Shown: positions 32,201 through 46,800 of the stretch, one piece after another | Position numbering within the stretch: position 1 is the first letter of the stretch | Layout: each line of letters starts with the position of its first letter | NCBI GenBank assembly: GCA_905221615.1 | Contig: CAJNDT010003024.1 | Location: 598,173-662,172 of the forward strand | From: Symbiodinium sp. CCMP2592 | Lineage: Eukaryota > Sar > Dinophyceae > Suessiales > Symbiodiniaceae | Length of the DNA: 64,000 nucleotides | Reading direction: 5' to 3' | The notes under the pieces: model-generated | What the model was told of the DNA's origin: nothing | Seen by the model: the letters and a program-made list of their open reading frames with translations, nothing else | Database searches by the model: none | Translations under genes and position numbers: made by a program

Positions 32201-35200
32201 TAGGGGTCTGGGTCTGAATGAAAAATGTAGCAACAGTACCAGACTATCATGCTACAGCTACACCCGGAATCCGTATAATTCCCTATACGCAGGAAGGGTC
32301 CATGTACCCATGTAATAACACGGTGGCCTTTAAGTACCTACAAAGGGACTGCTTTAGGGCCAAAGTATATACTATGTGGGTACATGAACCTTCAGGGATA
32401 TAAATGCTATTCCTTCCTGTTGCTTGTAGATCTATACGATAATTATGCCGCAGCCTTTGGCTAATTATAAACGCCCCCTTAATTACATCCGGGGGGACCT
32501 GTACTTGCATGAAAAAAACCCTAAACCTCAAACCACGGATCACACGGCAGGTTCAGATCTTGGCACAGCTGCTGAGCCCCGAGGTGCTGGAGATGCAACA
32601 GTATGTGTAGGGTTTAGGATTATGATGGTGCTGTGGTGGTGCTTATGACTAGTAGTGGTATGAGTAGCATTATCAGATATAAGTATTGCTTTTTCACACT
32701 GTTACTACGAACGTTATTACGAACGATGTTATTATCACGTTTACTTCCTTTAGAGCTGTTCCTGAACACTTTTCATGATGATGCTGATGATGGTGATGAA
32801 AACATTATCACTGATGTGCAAAATTACATGTCATGATGGTTTGTTTAGGCAATGTATATACGTCTTTACAGGTTCGTATTATTGTGAAACGGTTCATTGA
32901 ACCCAGGGGCCAGGCGGCCCAGGTTTTTTGTTATGGATCCATCTACCTGATGTGTAGTTTTCTATCTTGGAGGTTCCTTTACATTTCTTGACGAAACCTT
33001 AAACCACGTTGTTAGCGATTCGTGTTCTTATTGGGGCTTGTGGTTTTGAGATTTGGAGTTTTGCGTTCCGAAGGTTTTCTTCGAACCTGGCCGACAACAG
33101 CTGAGGAGACTAGTCATCAGTCTTGGTGCAGCAATGCCGGACACATCCGCTGCCAAGAAGGTGTGTATTGAAAAGGTTTGTTGTAGCCCTTTGCATCTGT
33201 ATATGCCAGTATTCGTAGTTCACGTGACTTCTTTATGCCAGCTTCATGTACATACTGTACTGGCTTATTCATGTACGACAGTTTTCGGGGATTGTACGGG
33301 TGGCTTGGAGTTCTGCGTGGGTTTAGGTTTTCGTTTTGCATGTGTGCTGTTTGAAACTCCTGTGGTGGTTCGGTGCGGGTGTCTGTCGGGTTTGTCATGC
33401 CACGGCCGCCTGTTGCGACTGGCTGGAACTACTGTTGATGATATAAATCCTGCATTACCCATAATAAGGAATATGCCTTTATCCCCATAGTTTAGGGTCT
33501 TTTAGGTAATGCAGATATATACCATCAACCGTAACATTGCCATCAAGACCGTGACGACCGTCACGAGTGCTAGGCTAGTACTACGGCTGCCGCTGTTGCT
33601 GTTGCTACTTGTCCACAAGCTGCTGCAATTCTGGTACACCTCCTACTGCCACTGCTACTGCTGCTGCTCCTCCTCCTCCTACTACTACGACGACTACTAC
33701 TACTCCTCCTCCTCCTGCTGCTGCTGCTGCTGCCACTACCACTACCTGCAAGTCCATCGCTACTGTCAGCGCCATAACAACTCAACCTTACTGGGCTTTT
33801 CAAAGCGCAAACCTAAGACGTATACAATCCTATGTTCTAAAGCCCAGACGCGTCAGTCCAAAGCGCAGAGACGCGAAAATCAACGTAAATAGTTACACTC
33901 AAAAGCACTCCACCTCACTCCTAAACCCTAAACCCCAAACCCAAGAGGCATTCAACTTGCATACCTAAACCTTAAATCCTGAGTTCCAGGCACCTAAAAA
34001 AAGCAAAGACGTCCCCAGGTGCCCGTGAGGCCCGGCTCCGGGGGATGGTCCGAGGGTGAGGCGCGCCGCTTCGCCACTCCAAGGCTTACTGTAACCCTAG
34101 GGAACTATAAGGACCAAAACCCTTCCTTTAAAGGGGTCCTAAAAGGGATCTATAGGGGTTCCTTAAAGGGATCTATAGGGTTTAGGGTTTCTTACTTGGA
34201 GGCCCTTTTGACTTAGTAAGTAGGGTTAGTAAGGTGGGTTATGGGGCTTATAATAGGGCTTATGGGGGATACTAAGTAGACTTACTAAGTCAACAGGGGC
34301 TCCAAGTAGGGAACTATAAGGACCAAAGCCCTAAGCGGTCCAAGTACCATTATAGTGAGTCTTTGGGCACCAAAAGTACATACCATACCATTCCTTCCTT
34401 TCCCTAGGGATCTAAGGCATCATGTATTAAGGCTTTTGGGCCCAAAGACCATACTAAATGTGGCTTTTGGGCTGTGTTGATCCCTAGGGTAAGGGGGTTT
34501 ATGGTTTAAGGGTTGTAGGGTTGAAGGGTTTAGGGTTCAAGGGCTTAGGGTTTAAGGGGTTAGAGTTTGAGGGTTTAGGGTTTAATTGGGGCTTACTATA
34601 AGGGCTCCCACCCACACGGGTCTCCTTGAGGCTCCTTCCAGGGTTCCTTTACGCTAAAACCCCCTTCAGGGGTCCTGTGAGGGTTCCTTCAAGAAGTCTT
34701 TGGGGGTTCGTCTATTAGGTTCCTTGATGTACGTACTCATGCAACGCTACTTTCAAGTGGGCATGCTCTGTAGTTTCCTGCCAGCTTAGGAGCTGTCCGT
34801 GCCGGTATTGGGGCGTCTGCGAAACGGACAGGTTAACACGGCTCGTTCCTTCTTCGTCACCTGCGCTCAGGCGATCAAGGAATAAATTTTGGCACCTACA
34901 TATTCGTGAACTGGTTCGACTAGCCAACGATGCCGGCATAGACAGGTTCGGTGCTGCAGTTGGCCGCCCCACTTATGCACGAACTTTCGGCTATGATCAG
35001 ATGCTGATTTTTATTCGGCGAACGCGCTTGCTTAACATAGGCACATGTCACGACCGCCATAGTCACCGGATGAGATTTGTGCATTGGCATTGGCAGCTCT
35101 TCTCGGCGATGGCGTCCTATAAGGGGTACAAATTATAGGTCCTATGAGGGTTGCTATAGCCCTGAGCTCGTACGATTTATTGTTTAGGCTCACGAGTTCA

Positions 35201-38200
35201 GGATGTCGGGTTGAGGGTTTAGGGTTGACCTATGTGCTCATGAACTACATATCATTTGGCCTTGCAGGGGGTTTCTACACACTCTGGGGCCATTAGTCTA
35301 TACTATGTAGTCGGTGCTAAGCGCTCAAGTAGGAAATATGGTTTCAGGTTGTCTGAACCCCAGAACCATTTGTTTAAGGACCTAATTATACAAGTACATC
35401 ATAACACGGAGCCCTTCAAGCGTGGGTTTCTTGGAGTCCAGATACCTGGTTCGGGCACACGACCTTACAAAGCTTTAAATCCCGGAACCCTAACCCTAAA
35501 ACCTTGACCCCCCTTATACCTCTAAACCTTGAACCCTATGCCCATATCCCCCAAACCCGAAATGCCCAATTGGGGCTTGCGAAAGCCGTAAACCCCGACG
35601 CCGTAACCCCCACGCCCAAACTGCAAGCCCATCAGCCCTAAACCCTATGTCCTGGACTCCTAAACGCACCCTGATCCCTATGCCCCAAACTCTAAACACA
35701 TCAGTCCTAAACCTGAACTCCTAAATCCTACAGACAGCAGGAACGAAAAAGGCTCCACAACAAAAGCAAAACCTAATATAGGGGCCTTTATCTTACCCCA
35801 AGGGTCCAAGTACCTAATAATCATATAGTATCCTAAATCCTAAAACGTACATAACTAAACCCGAGTACCACATTATTGGGTCCTTTGGACCCTTGGGGAA
35901 CCCCCTAAAACTTAAACCCTAAACCCAAGACCCTAAACCCTGAACCCCAAGAGAACCCCCAAAACCACTGGTTAGTAGACCCTAAACCGCAAACCCCCAC
36001 TTAAAAATATATATATATATATATATATATAACGCAAACCCTCAGGCAGACTCCGAGTCTGATCGTTTTTCGCTCCTCTCCGGCCGCGAGACCGTGCAAA
36101 GTCACCCCAGCCAGGGCCCAAGGAGCTTTGAGGCTTAGGTTTTAGGGTTTACGGTTTAGGGTTTAGGGTTTAGGGTTTAGGGTCTAGGCTAGGTTGGATT
36201 TTGGAGCTTTTTTTGCTTTATTTGGGTTTATAAGGGGCCGTGTATATGAATATTTTTCAGGGTGTTTAAAGGCCAACCCAGAAGGTTCTGTAGTCAGATC
36301 TTCTAATATTTCTTTGTAAAAAATTCGCAACATAACATAGTAGAGATCCTTCACGGTTCATTCGGCCAGGGGTCTCCATTTAATTATTGGTTTATCCGAC
36401 ACTTAGCCTGCATACTTTTCGTTGTGGCTGTCTGTCGCAGCAAGGAAACCGAGTCTCGCAAACCATTTCAACAGGAAAAGCAGAATCATAGCCTTAAGCC
36501 CAGATCTTGAATTTTCAGTCACCGAGTTCTCTTCCTGCTCCATGCTTCCATGGGACAGATTCGAAAAGCTGCAAGCAATGACATCGCTTGAGCTGGGAAT
36601 CCCCTCAACTCAGAAATCCCATGAGCTCGACTTGAAGGATCAAGGGACTCACCCTGAAGGGGTTGCTAAATACATAGGTACTAGAGGGTCAAAGTTTATG
36701 CTGTATGGGTACTGGGTGTTGATGTTTTAGTATGACACATTGGTATATGTGTGTGTGTGTGTGCGTGTGGGTGTGTGTGTGTGTCTGTGTGAAACGAACA
36801 GGTAACTCCCAAGCCCCGCAAATACGTAAACAGTTACAGTCATGAACACAGACTGTGAAGAAGTGAACAGATAAACGGACAAAGGATCGATAAGACACTC
36901 GACAAAGTGATGTTAAAGTTGGTATAAGTATACATACAACTAATTGAAAATTCATTACATAAGAATTAGGTAGATGAATGAGTAAGTCAAGGAACAGATT
37001 GAATAAACGGCCTAAATGAATGCATGAACAAATAAATAAACAACACAGCTATATAGCATAACAAACATGTGTTTATGTATGTGTACATGTAACGTAGATA
37101 GGCTTATGGATAACCTGCTTGTCAAATTTACGGGTTCCTCAGTTGCCTAGGTCCTTGAAGCTAGAGCTAGGGTTCAGAGAAGTACAGGGTGAAAGCTTTC
37201 TGGGTGAAGACTTGTCACAAGAGCAGCATCGGAACTCGCGAAGAGCTCGGTTTCACCGCCCTGGGTTTAGGGTTTGGGCATAATATCTGCAAAACAGGGC
37301 TGTTGCAGAACCAGAAATCCTCAAATGCCGAATCTTCTTTCAGAGTGGCCGAAGCCCGAAGCCTGAAGCCCATGCCAACACACCCAAATTCCTAAACCCT
37401 TAACCTTGAGACCCTAACCTATGTGTGTTGAAAATATCTGTCGAAACCACACGAAGCAACCCTTCAAAACAAATAGCTCGTTGATCTCGAAGGCGTGTCT
37501 AGCAGGACAAGATCAAGCTCCGGTCTGATCCTGAAATGGTGTTAAGGTATAGGGTTTCAGGGTTTAGGGTTTAGAAGTTTAGGGGTAGGGTTCAGGGGTT
37601 TATGGGTGGTTAGGGTTCAGGTGTTTTTGAGGTTTAGGTTTCAACTTGGGGGTTAACTAGGGATAATCCTGCATCATGGCATCTTCTGGTAGAAACTCAA
37701 GGGCTTGCTACACATATGGGTAGTTGTCAAAATTATGGTCCTTTTGGGGTCCTTGCTATAATACCCGTGCCCAAAAAGGGACCCCGAATTTTCGGAAACC
37801 CCCATATCAAGGCAAGAGTTCAGCGAGGTTACGAGTAAGGTGCACGTGCTGTGGGAGCAGTTGGCCCTGAACTACGCCTCACCTCGAGACCATTCAAGAT
37901 CAGAGAACTTGCGCTCGCACTTCCCAGACCTTCCATTATCTCTTGGTTGATTAAGGGTTATACCTTAAATAATTTCAGGGATTTACAATAGTTTAAGGTA
38001 CATTCCTTATTCATGGGATATTGGAAGTCGGCGAAGAACCCGGAGGACGAGGCGGATGGTTGGCATTGGATCCAGTACACATGCGAGGGCATCAGCCATT
38101 TCAAAAATGGCAACTCCGGGACCGCTGTGATGCTTTCAGCATCGACAAATCAAATCATGTTTCATGCCGGGGTGCAACAGAATGACAGCCGGCATGGCTG

Positions 38201-41200
38201 GGGAATACGGGTCGTCAAGTGGCACGATACTCCTCACCTCCCCTTGAAGCCCACTGGGTCCAAGAATCTGGTCAAATACGTCCAGCGAATGGTTGACCGG
38301 ACGGCCCGACCATCCGGCCTGCAGCAGATCATTGATGGCCCTGCTCAGGCCGCCACTGCTGTTGAGGACGCCCGTGGGGTGGATGGCCACGCAGCGGTCG
38401 AGACGGAGATGGAGACCAAACCCAAGAAGGCGCCCCGTAGTAAGAAGGAAGCCGGCGACGCATCCAGCCAGCAAAGTGTCTCTGCCCTCAACCCTGAACC
38501 CTCAACCTCTAAACCGCAAAAGCCCTAAACCCTGAAGCCCTCAACCCTGCACCCTCAACTTCTAAACCGTAAAAGCCCTAAACACACCTGTAGGAGGAAC
38601 TGAAGGTTGCCCTTTGTTTGAAGTAGCTACGACTCTTTGGTGGGAAAGTCGTCGCAGGATGAATGAGCGTGGATGTAAGAAGCGTCGCGCATGGAACACA
38701 TTTAGCTGTCCCTGGTTCCGGGCAGGTAGCTGCGCACACAATCCGGGATTGCGTGTTATATGTCGAGTGGATATGGATGCTGGTTTGCGGCAGGGACGGC
38801 TGCCAACTTTCAACTCAAACTCTAAAGTTTGTGGATTCGTTGCAGGAGCCCCCAATTCAAACCTGAGCCAGAAACCCTAATCCCAAAAGTTGTTCTAAAC
38901 CCTAAACCCTGTACCCTAAGCCCCAAACCAAACAGTTGGTCAAAACGGGGCTTCTGCCAAATCAGGTGTGCCGGTCGAAGGGAAGCAGCCGAAAGTTGGT
39001 CGACAGGCAGGGCAGGGCACTTCCTTTGACCCAAGGGTCCATGTACCCAAGCAGCATATACTGTGGTCTTAAAGTAGCCCCTATATGGCTTCAAGGGCCC
39101 AGACGTTCATCAAGCAAGATAATCAGCAAGTCGGTACATTTAGCGGTTGCCTGTTATTGTTCAGGTCACCGTGGCCATGAAGGGCGAGGGCTTCTTCGGC
39201 ACTCCCACACATTGCAAGACTCGTGCCCGCTGATACATAGGAACCGCCGGCAAGCCTAGAAACTAAGAAGTGCTTCTTGACGGTAACCGTCTGTTGGACT
39301 CAGTTGATATTATATCTGCATCTTGGGATATTGTTCCCATGTTGAGTAATTCCGCAAACCCTACACTGCCATAAACTGTAGACCGTTCCGCACAGGGAGT
39401 GAAAATCCTCGATTGCAGACACCGAGGCTTAAATTGCTCGGCATAGTTCCAAAGATCGTCTTCAAACCCGAGTCTGATTTTCAGGCCCCTCAGCCCCTCT
39501 AACCTAACCCCGTGGCCCCACGCCCAGAAAGCCCAATACCCCTTAATTAAGGAATATACCTTAAATTATGGGGATTAAAGGTATATTCCTTAATCAAGGG
39601 GTTTTGGGCACATGCGAAGCGCCGTCAGGCCACTCCCGATCGTCCAGGTCGGAAACACGTTGGTGTCTCTTGGGTTCACGGGTACGACTCGGGTTCAGGG
39701 TTGAGGCTTCTTGTCGGCCCGAACTCACACCTACATTCTTCGTCCACCTCTAGCCCTAAACCCCGACCTTCTTGTCGAGCGGCATACGCAAGTTAAACCT
39801 CAGCTTGCCGTAGAACCCGTCTCCGAGCAGCCTGTTCCAGAACTTGCCGGCCATGGATGTTCCGGTAGAGGAGTTTGTTGGGTTTACCGTTGGCAAAAAT
39901 GTTGAAACAGATTCTGATTCAGGCGTTGTTCGGTCTTTTTGTCAGGCTTGGTTAGGATAGTGTCTGGTCACATTCCAAGTTAAGTTCCTTCCGACTGCCG
40001 TCCAGCCTGATAAACTCGAAACTTCCAATAGATTCCATGTGCTTCGCGGCGAATTTGTCTATTATCCGGGAACCCACGGAAGAATTGGAATCCTAAACCC
40101 AAATCATGCTTTATCAGGTAGTGAGACTTCATCCGCCCCAGCCACGCCAAGCCGTGCGGCAGGTTCTCTGCACTTAATTTGGATTTCAGGGCTTGCGAGT
40201 TGCATAACAACGCTTTAGCTCTGCTGTACCGACGCCATGTCAGGAATTGTGCAGGTTTCGGTGAAGGCATGTGGCGTGCAGATGTCCGAAAAGACACCAA
40301 TCAGATTGAGTCTACTTTCATAATGGCAGTGACGCTTTTTGAGCAGTCTTACGTTGCAATAGAAGGCTGAGGCTGAGGAGTAGTTTTTGGGCGTTTCAGG
40401 GGTGATTGCATGAGTTTGAGGCGTCGGGTGAGCGGGAGGGGTTGCGTGTGAAGCGGAATGCATTTTGCCAGATATGGAACTGTCGTTTGGTCCGGGTTTT
40501 CGTACCTGGATGCTATCTAATTAGTCACAGGAGATTCAATTGAGCTCGGCTTGTCAGTGCAACAGTTGTCCATAGCTCCATAACAGTGCGAATGGTTCAT
40601 TGCACAGCGGGTGTCACCACCTGTATATAATTACGTTACGTAGTAAGCCCAACCCTCACACGGAAAACCAAAAACTTACCCAGTCTTCTTAGCAGCTGGG
40701 TAGGTAACCGTTAACCTTCTGGGGTTTAAATAGGTCATCCCTAAAGACTCCTTAGGAACTATTTTTCCGTTTTGGTTCATATAAAACCCAACAGAATATT
40801 CAAACATAGTTACTGCGGTTCTAAGGGGGGTGTAGATCCTAGCAAAATTGAGCCGTGGGCTAGGCTTTTTTCAGCCCCGAAGTCTTAGCGGTCTGCTTAT
40901 TATAGGGGCCTCAATAGCTACCCATACTATTTTGGGGGGGTTCCTTAATATGGTTGTGGTGTACCCCCTGCGGAGGCCGTGAGGCTGACAGTGCAACTTA
41001 CTGCCGCATTTTCTGGCAGCTACTTATAATCATATATCACCATAAACCCTTGTAGCCTGAAGGTAACCCTTACGCTAGTTTGTTTAGTATCCTTGACAGA
41101 CAAACCTAAACCCTAGATCCTGAATGCAAGAGGCCCGGCGCCCTCAAAGGCGTCGCTGTTGCACGGGACCTCGGCCAAGTCTCTGCCCGAGGCGTCCCAA

Positions 41201-43828
41201 GCTGGGTGCTGTGAGTTTAGGGTTTGGGATGTAGTGTGATTTGAAAGTTTAACCCGAAAGCCGAACCAGAGGTTGGTGGTTTTAGGGTTGGATTTCCGGG
41301 TTGGCGAGTGATGGTTGAACGTTAGAGGTAGAATATATGGGTCGGCATATTTAACTGAATTATTCGAAGGATCCGTAGTTTTCTATAGTAGTATACTATG
41401 CCCCGCAAATCTTTACGCTAAGCATTAAGGCACTTATAGCAATTATGTTTATTAATTGAAGCTTATAGGTTTGGAGGGTGAGAGGTTCAGTTTTTTCATC
41501 CCAGCCCCCAGGAAGTCTTTCGAGGTGCATGGATCTTACCAAGGCAGTAATAAAAGGGCCGTATCCAGTTCTAACAATTTTAACGAGGTGTAAGGGAAAT
41601 ATAATGATGTGAAGGAATCAGCTATGCACGTGAGGCCATTCAAGGGTCCACGTACGATTTATGGCTTCTTGGCTCTGGGGCCCAAAGCCAGGAGTGCGGA
41701 ATAAGGTAAGTGACCCGGACTGCAAATCTTAAAACCCGCATACGTTCAACTGCGCGTACATGCCACCCCAAACGGGTGTCGATATGCGTGCGATACTATT
41801 AGGCTTCTTTCGTACGGATGCTTGTGGTATATGCTTTAATTGAGGGGTTGTAGGGTTTGCACTCGCTGGGCACAGGATGAGACACTCCAAGAAGAGACGT
41901 CTCCTGTCGAAGGTGCCAGGGCGAGTTTGAGTTCAAGGGAGAGTGATACAGAGGCATGACTCTTGGGACATGTTAGAATCTTTGCAATTTTCTGGCTTCT
42001 ATCAGGTTTCGGAAATCCTAAACCCTAAACCCTAAACATTTAACCCTAAACCCTAAACCCCTAAACCCTAAACCAGGTAGTACTGAACTAAGGCTTGTTG
42101 GGTGTTTCCAGAAATAGGGGACCCTAATTATAGTACTCTACATAGAAGGATCCTTATTATGAGGACCCCGAAACAAGGTACCCCTAATTTTCGGAAACTC
42201 CAAACCCTGAACCCTTTATACAACCCTTATAGATCCCTTTTTTTGTACCCCTAAACCCTAAACCCATATGGCAGCTTCGCTGCCTGAGAAGATCGGAGTC
42301 TTAGAGAAGATCGGAGTCCCACCAAGCTAACGTACAGCAGAGCTGACCGAGCGCCGAACCCAAACCTCAAGCGCCTAGCCTTCGTTAGGGCGTAGGTTCA
42401 GTTTGGGGGTTTAGGGTTTAGGGGTTTTGGGTTCTCCCTAGTAGTCGAGTAGGTAACCTTTAACCTTTTCGGGTAGTATAGTCCCTATATACTCCCTTCA
42501 TAGCCAAAAAGGTTAACTTTCTAGGATGCCCAGTAGTACCCTTATTCCCTTTTTCTAGTCCTAGGTTCCTTATAAAGTTACCCAATACCAAAAAGAGAGG
42601 CGTTTTTATTCTTAGAGTACCCTGAATACTAAGTGCCGTATTATAATAAGGACCCAAAAAGGGGCCCGAATATTGACAACCACCCATATCGGAATTTCGT
42701 ATTCAGGCCCCTTCGCTCAAACCCTGAACTTTTAAAGTCTCTAATTACTCCGAAGTCACTCATATCCCAAGGGTCCAAGTACCTAAAGAATCATATACTC
42801 TCTTAAATATTGAGCTACATAACTCCTATCCCACACCCAAGTACCTAATTCTTGAGTCCTTTGGATCCGTAGGGATAAGGTGCCCGGGTTTAGGTTTGGG
42901 TGTAGGGTTTGGGGATACGCTGCCTGGATCCGGTCAGGTTCTTCCTGTGTTTGGGGGGGGGGAGGGGGGGGTACAGAGTGCAGCTGTTCTACTTGGAGGA
43001 TCGTGGGACTTAGTAAGTAAGGTTATAAGTACCTTAATTGGGTTATAAGTAGTTATAAATATAGTTACCCTATTTATAACCTTACTTACTAAGTCCCATG
43101 ATCCTCCAAGTAGACCCGAAGCCCTCGTAATGGACTGTAGCGGTTCAGGGCTTCCTAAAGTTCATAAAGCCTGAGCCCTAAACCCTGATAGTCTGAATTG
43201 AGTTTGATTTTTGGTGTTCCGGGACTGGTTTTGCAGAGTTGCTGGATGTGTCTAGGTTTCGTTTTTGGAGTCCTTGAGGCTATCGAGCTAGTAGTGTTTG
43301 AGGTTTAGGGTCTTGAGCCCCGAACGACCGCATAACATAAGCATCCTATACTCTGGGTATGAGGACCCTTTTGAGGGGGAATCCAAGCAACCTTAATTGC
43401 GAGTTCCTGAGTAGCTAGTTACCATTGCCTCCAAGACCCTTCTGAATGCCTCAGGCTTCCACCAGAAACCTGACCTCTAAGCAAAATTCGGGGTTGTAGG
43501 CGCTATACACCCTAAAGCCCTAAACCCGAAAGCCCCGAACCCTAAAGCCCCAAACCCTAAAGCCCTAAACCTGAAAGCCCTAAACCCTAAAGCCCCAAAC
43601 CCTAAACCCGAAAGCCCTAAACCCTCAAGCCCTAAACCCTAAAGCCCTCAAGCCCGAAAGCCCTTGACCCTAAAGCCCCAGACCCTATAAAGGAAAGCCA
43701 GGCTTCCGGTCTTCTATTTCCCGGCACCAGGGCTCGGTCGCATTCGTTACAAGTCAAAGGTATGGGGCCCCTAATATGGACCCTTAAACCTTTTTTTTGG
43801 GGTTCTAGGGACCCTTAAGAGTCTATGC

Positions 43829-43867
<39 letters not shown>

Positions 43868-46800
43868 TGTTATATAGTAGGTATTTAAGGATCCCAAGGT
43901 TAAGGGCCCATACTAGGGGCGCATGGTTTCAACCCTTGAACCAGAGAACCCATCAGTTCTTGGGGATTTGAATCATCGCTAGGCATCGATGTGGGGTAAC
44001 GTTTAATTTCCTGTACTGTTTAGTATAGAGCCCTAATTCTAAAGAAGTTTGGGGACGGTTGAATCGATACCTAGATCAGCAATATAGTCTCCATGTATGA
44101 TAGCCCCCACAGAACCACATCCTTTATACCCTCCCCCACTTAACTCTAACCATCCTAAACCCGAAACAGCTAGCCCTAAAACCTAAACCCTTGACCCTTT
44201 ACAGGATTTAAAGATGTTCTGGCGTTTGTAGAGCTTAAAGGTGTCAGGGTTCAGGGCTGATGAAGGCGAAAGCTTCCTAAAGCATGCACATCTAAACCGA
44301 ACTTCATGCGCGAAACATGGTGAATACTCGTGACTTACCCACCCTAAACCCTGTAAAAGCCTGCTCCCCCAGCTAAAGACGCTGTGCCCAAAGGACCTCG
44401 CGAGGAGAGACGAGGCTCCGTGGTCGAACAGGGTGCCTTTTAAAGGGATCCTATCAGTCAGGGTTCTACAAGGGATCTAGAGGGGCACTATGATATAGGG
44501 GCCTTAATAACTAGAATAGGGTATGGGGTGTACCTAGAGGCTCCATAGTGGTCGAATACGGTTCTTTTTAACGGGTTCTTATAAAAAGTCTATAAGGGCT
44601 ACTCTAAGTAGTATATAGGTAATTCTTAAGGCCCCTATAGTAACTCCCGCACTGTCCAGGCCTCTTGGGGTTCGGATTTAGGGTTTACCTAGAGGCTCCA
44701 CTGTAGTTCCAATTGCGGGCTCACAATTAGAATTCTATAATGGTCTGGGTTTGGATTACAAGGCCTTGGGTGACCTGGGTAAGTCTTAGGATGTAGAGCT
44801 TAGGTTTAAAAGCTTCCAGTCGAAAAGTCGGGTCTTTTGGGGTGCAAAGATCTCGCGCGTTCGCTCGTAAATTTCAGGATTTCAGGCTTTGAGTTTTGCA
44901 GGCTTCGGCCTCAGGTGGTGCATGGGCCTGAGTGATGAGTAGCAGTGCCCGTCATGTCCCAGCTTGCAGCAAGTTGGAGCTCAGTGCTTCAACCTAGGGA
45001 GGCCGCCACTTCCGACGAGGGCACCGACACTGATCTCGCCGAGGGCACAGAGAACGGCAACGGTGAGAAAGCCGACCTTCGGGAGAGTATGAGCGATTTT
45101 AGCGTGAAAAGGGAGTTGAAGCCGGCTTTGGCGGCCGCATTGCTGTTCAGTTCCAGCATACTGCTACCACCCCGGTAACAGAATTGTCTCCAGGGCATGA
45201 GTTCAACCTCTCCTTCGAGTGCAAGATTTAAAGAGGCGTTTGAAGAGCCTCATAAAGCCTAAACCCCAAACCCTCTGAAGAGCTCCGAAAGTTTCGTCCG
45301 AAAGCCCTAAACCCTAAACCTATCCTAAACCTTAAACCCTAAACCTTTTCAACAGCCGGAAAGGAAAAAAACTACCAAAAAAGGCGGCTTACGGAACTTC
45401 CTGTCCGACGTGCTCTTCGGGGATGACGATGATGAGGAGGCCATGCTTGCTCGACGTTCAGGGTTTGGGGAGAGACAGGACCCCCCCCCCCCAATGGCCC
45501 TTTAATTGGAGCTTCTATGATCCTTAATAGTGAGTGTTTAGGGTGCATTAGAGGGTAGTTGGGGGGTCTTAGTGTGAGTTTTGAATTTCAGGTTTATAGG
45601 GTTTAGAGAAAGAGGCTTTGGGGTTTGGGGTTTAGGGGTTGGTTCTTTGAACAGAGCCTGGCTGGTCTTGAAAGTGCTCAATAGTTGGTGTCTGGCTATA
45701 CGAAGGTCAGCTGGAGAGGAGAGTCTAGGTGCGAAAGCACGTAGTTCCTGTGGTGTGCAATAAACTTAGGGTTTTTGTGACCGAAATGCCTCTCGAGGCT
45801 TAGTGGAAGAGGGGGACAGGCTTCAGCACGAAGCTGCATGAAGCCTATCTAGGTTCCTTAGTAGTAGCATTTTGCGCTTTTTTGTTTTAGGGTCCGGTTA
45901 TTAAAGCCGAATAGTAGGAATAAGGGTACCCTTATCAAAATCGGGGCTACTCAGGAACCTAGCTGTAATAGCCCAAGCCCTGAGGCCCTAAGTGCCTCAG
46001 TCAAGTTTTCTCGGCATTCGGTACCTAGCGGAGGGAAAGGTGGCTTGAAAGAAACACACACAGACAACATCGAAATTGCAAGCCCTGATTCCTAAATCTC
46101 AAAACCCAATCCTTTGCGCTGAAGCCCCAAATTTAGACGAAACGAGGACTCAGAGTAGGCCCTCATTCCCTTTTTAGGGTTTAGGTTCCCTTATAACCCC
46201 CCTTAAACCAAAAAGCTCTTAAGTCTACTTGGAGGATCATGGGACTTAATAAGTGGGGTTACAAATAAGGTAACTATATTTGTAACTACTTATAATCCCA
46301 GTTAAGGTACTTATAACCTTGCTCCCATGAACCTCCAAGTCGGAAAGATGGCACAGGAGGATGTGGAAGAACGGGCTGACGCCGACGCAGAAGGTCAGTC
46401 GGGTTCGCGGGCATCAGACTTGGGGCTGTTGGGTTCCCAGGGTTTAATACAGGGGCCTTACAATTGCCTATACTATTTTGGGGGTTCCTTAAGTATAATT
46501 ATAGTATAATGGTTCCCAAACCCTATTCTAATTTTTAAGGCCTCATTTTTACCTACCCTACTCAACCTACCGTATCAAGGACAAAAGCAGAAAGCAGTAC
46601 ACGGAGGCTAACAAGGTAGTTAGGCCATTTACAGGGCTCAGGTAGGGTTTTAGGCTGGGGAAGTTTCGAATTAGGTTTTGGGGGCTTGGGGTTTCTTTGT
46701 TTGGGGTAGTTTCGAATTAGGTTTTGGGGGCTTGGGGTTTCTTTGTTTGGGGTGGTCGCTTAAAGGATCATGGGACTTTGTCAGTGGGGTTATAAATAAG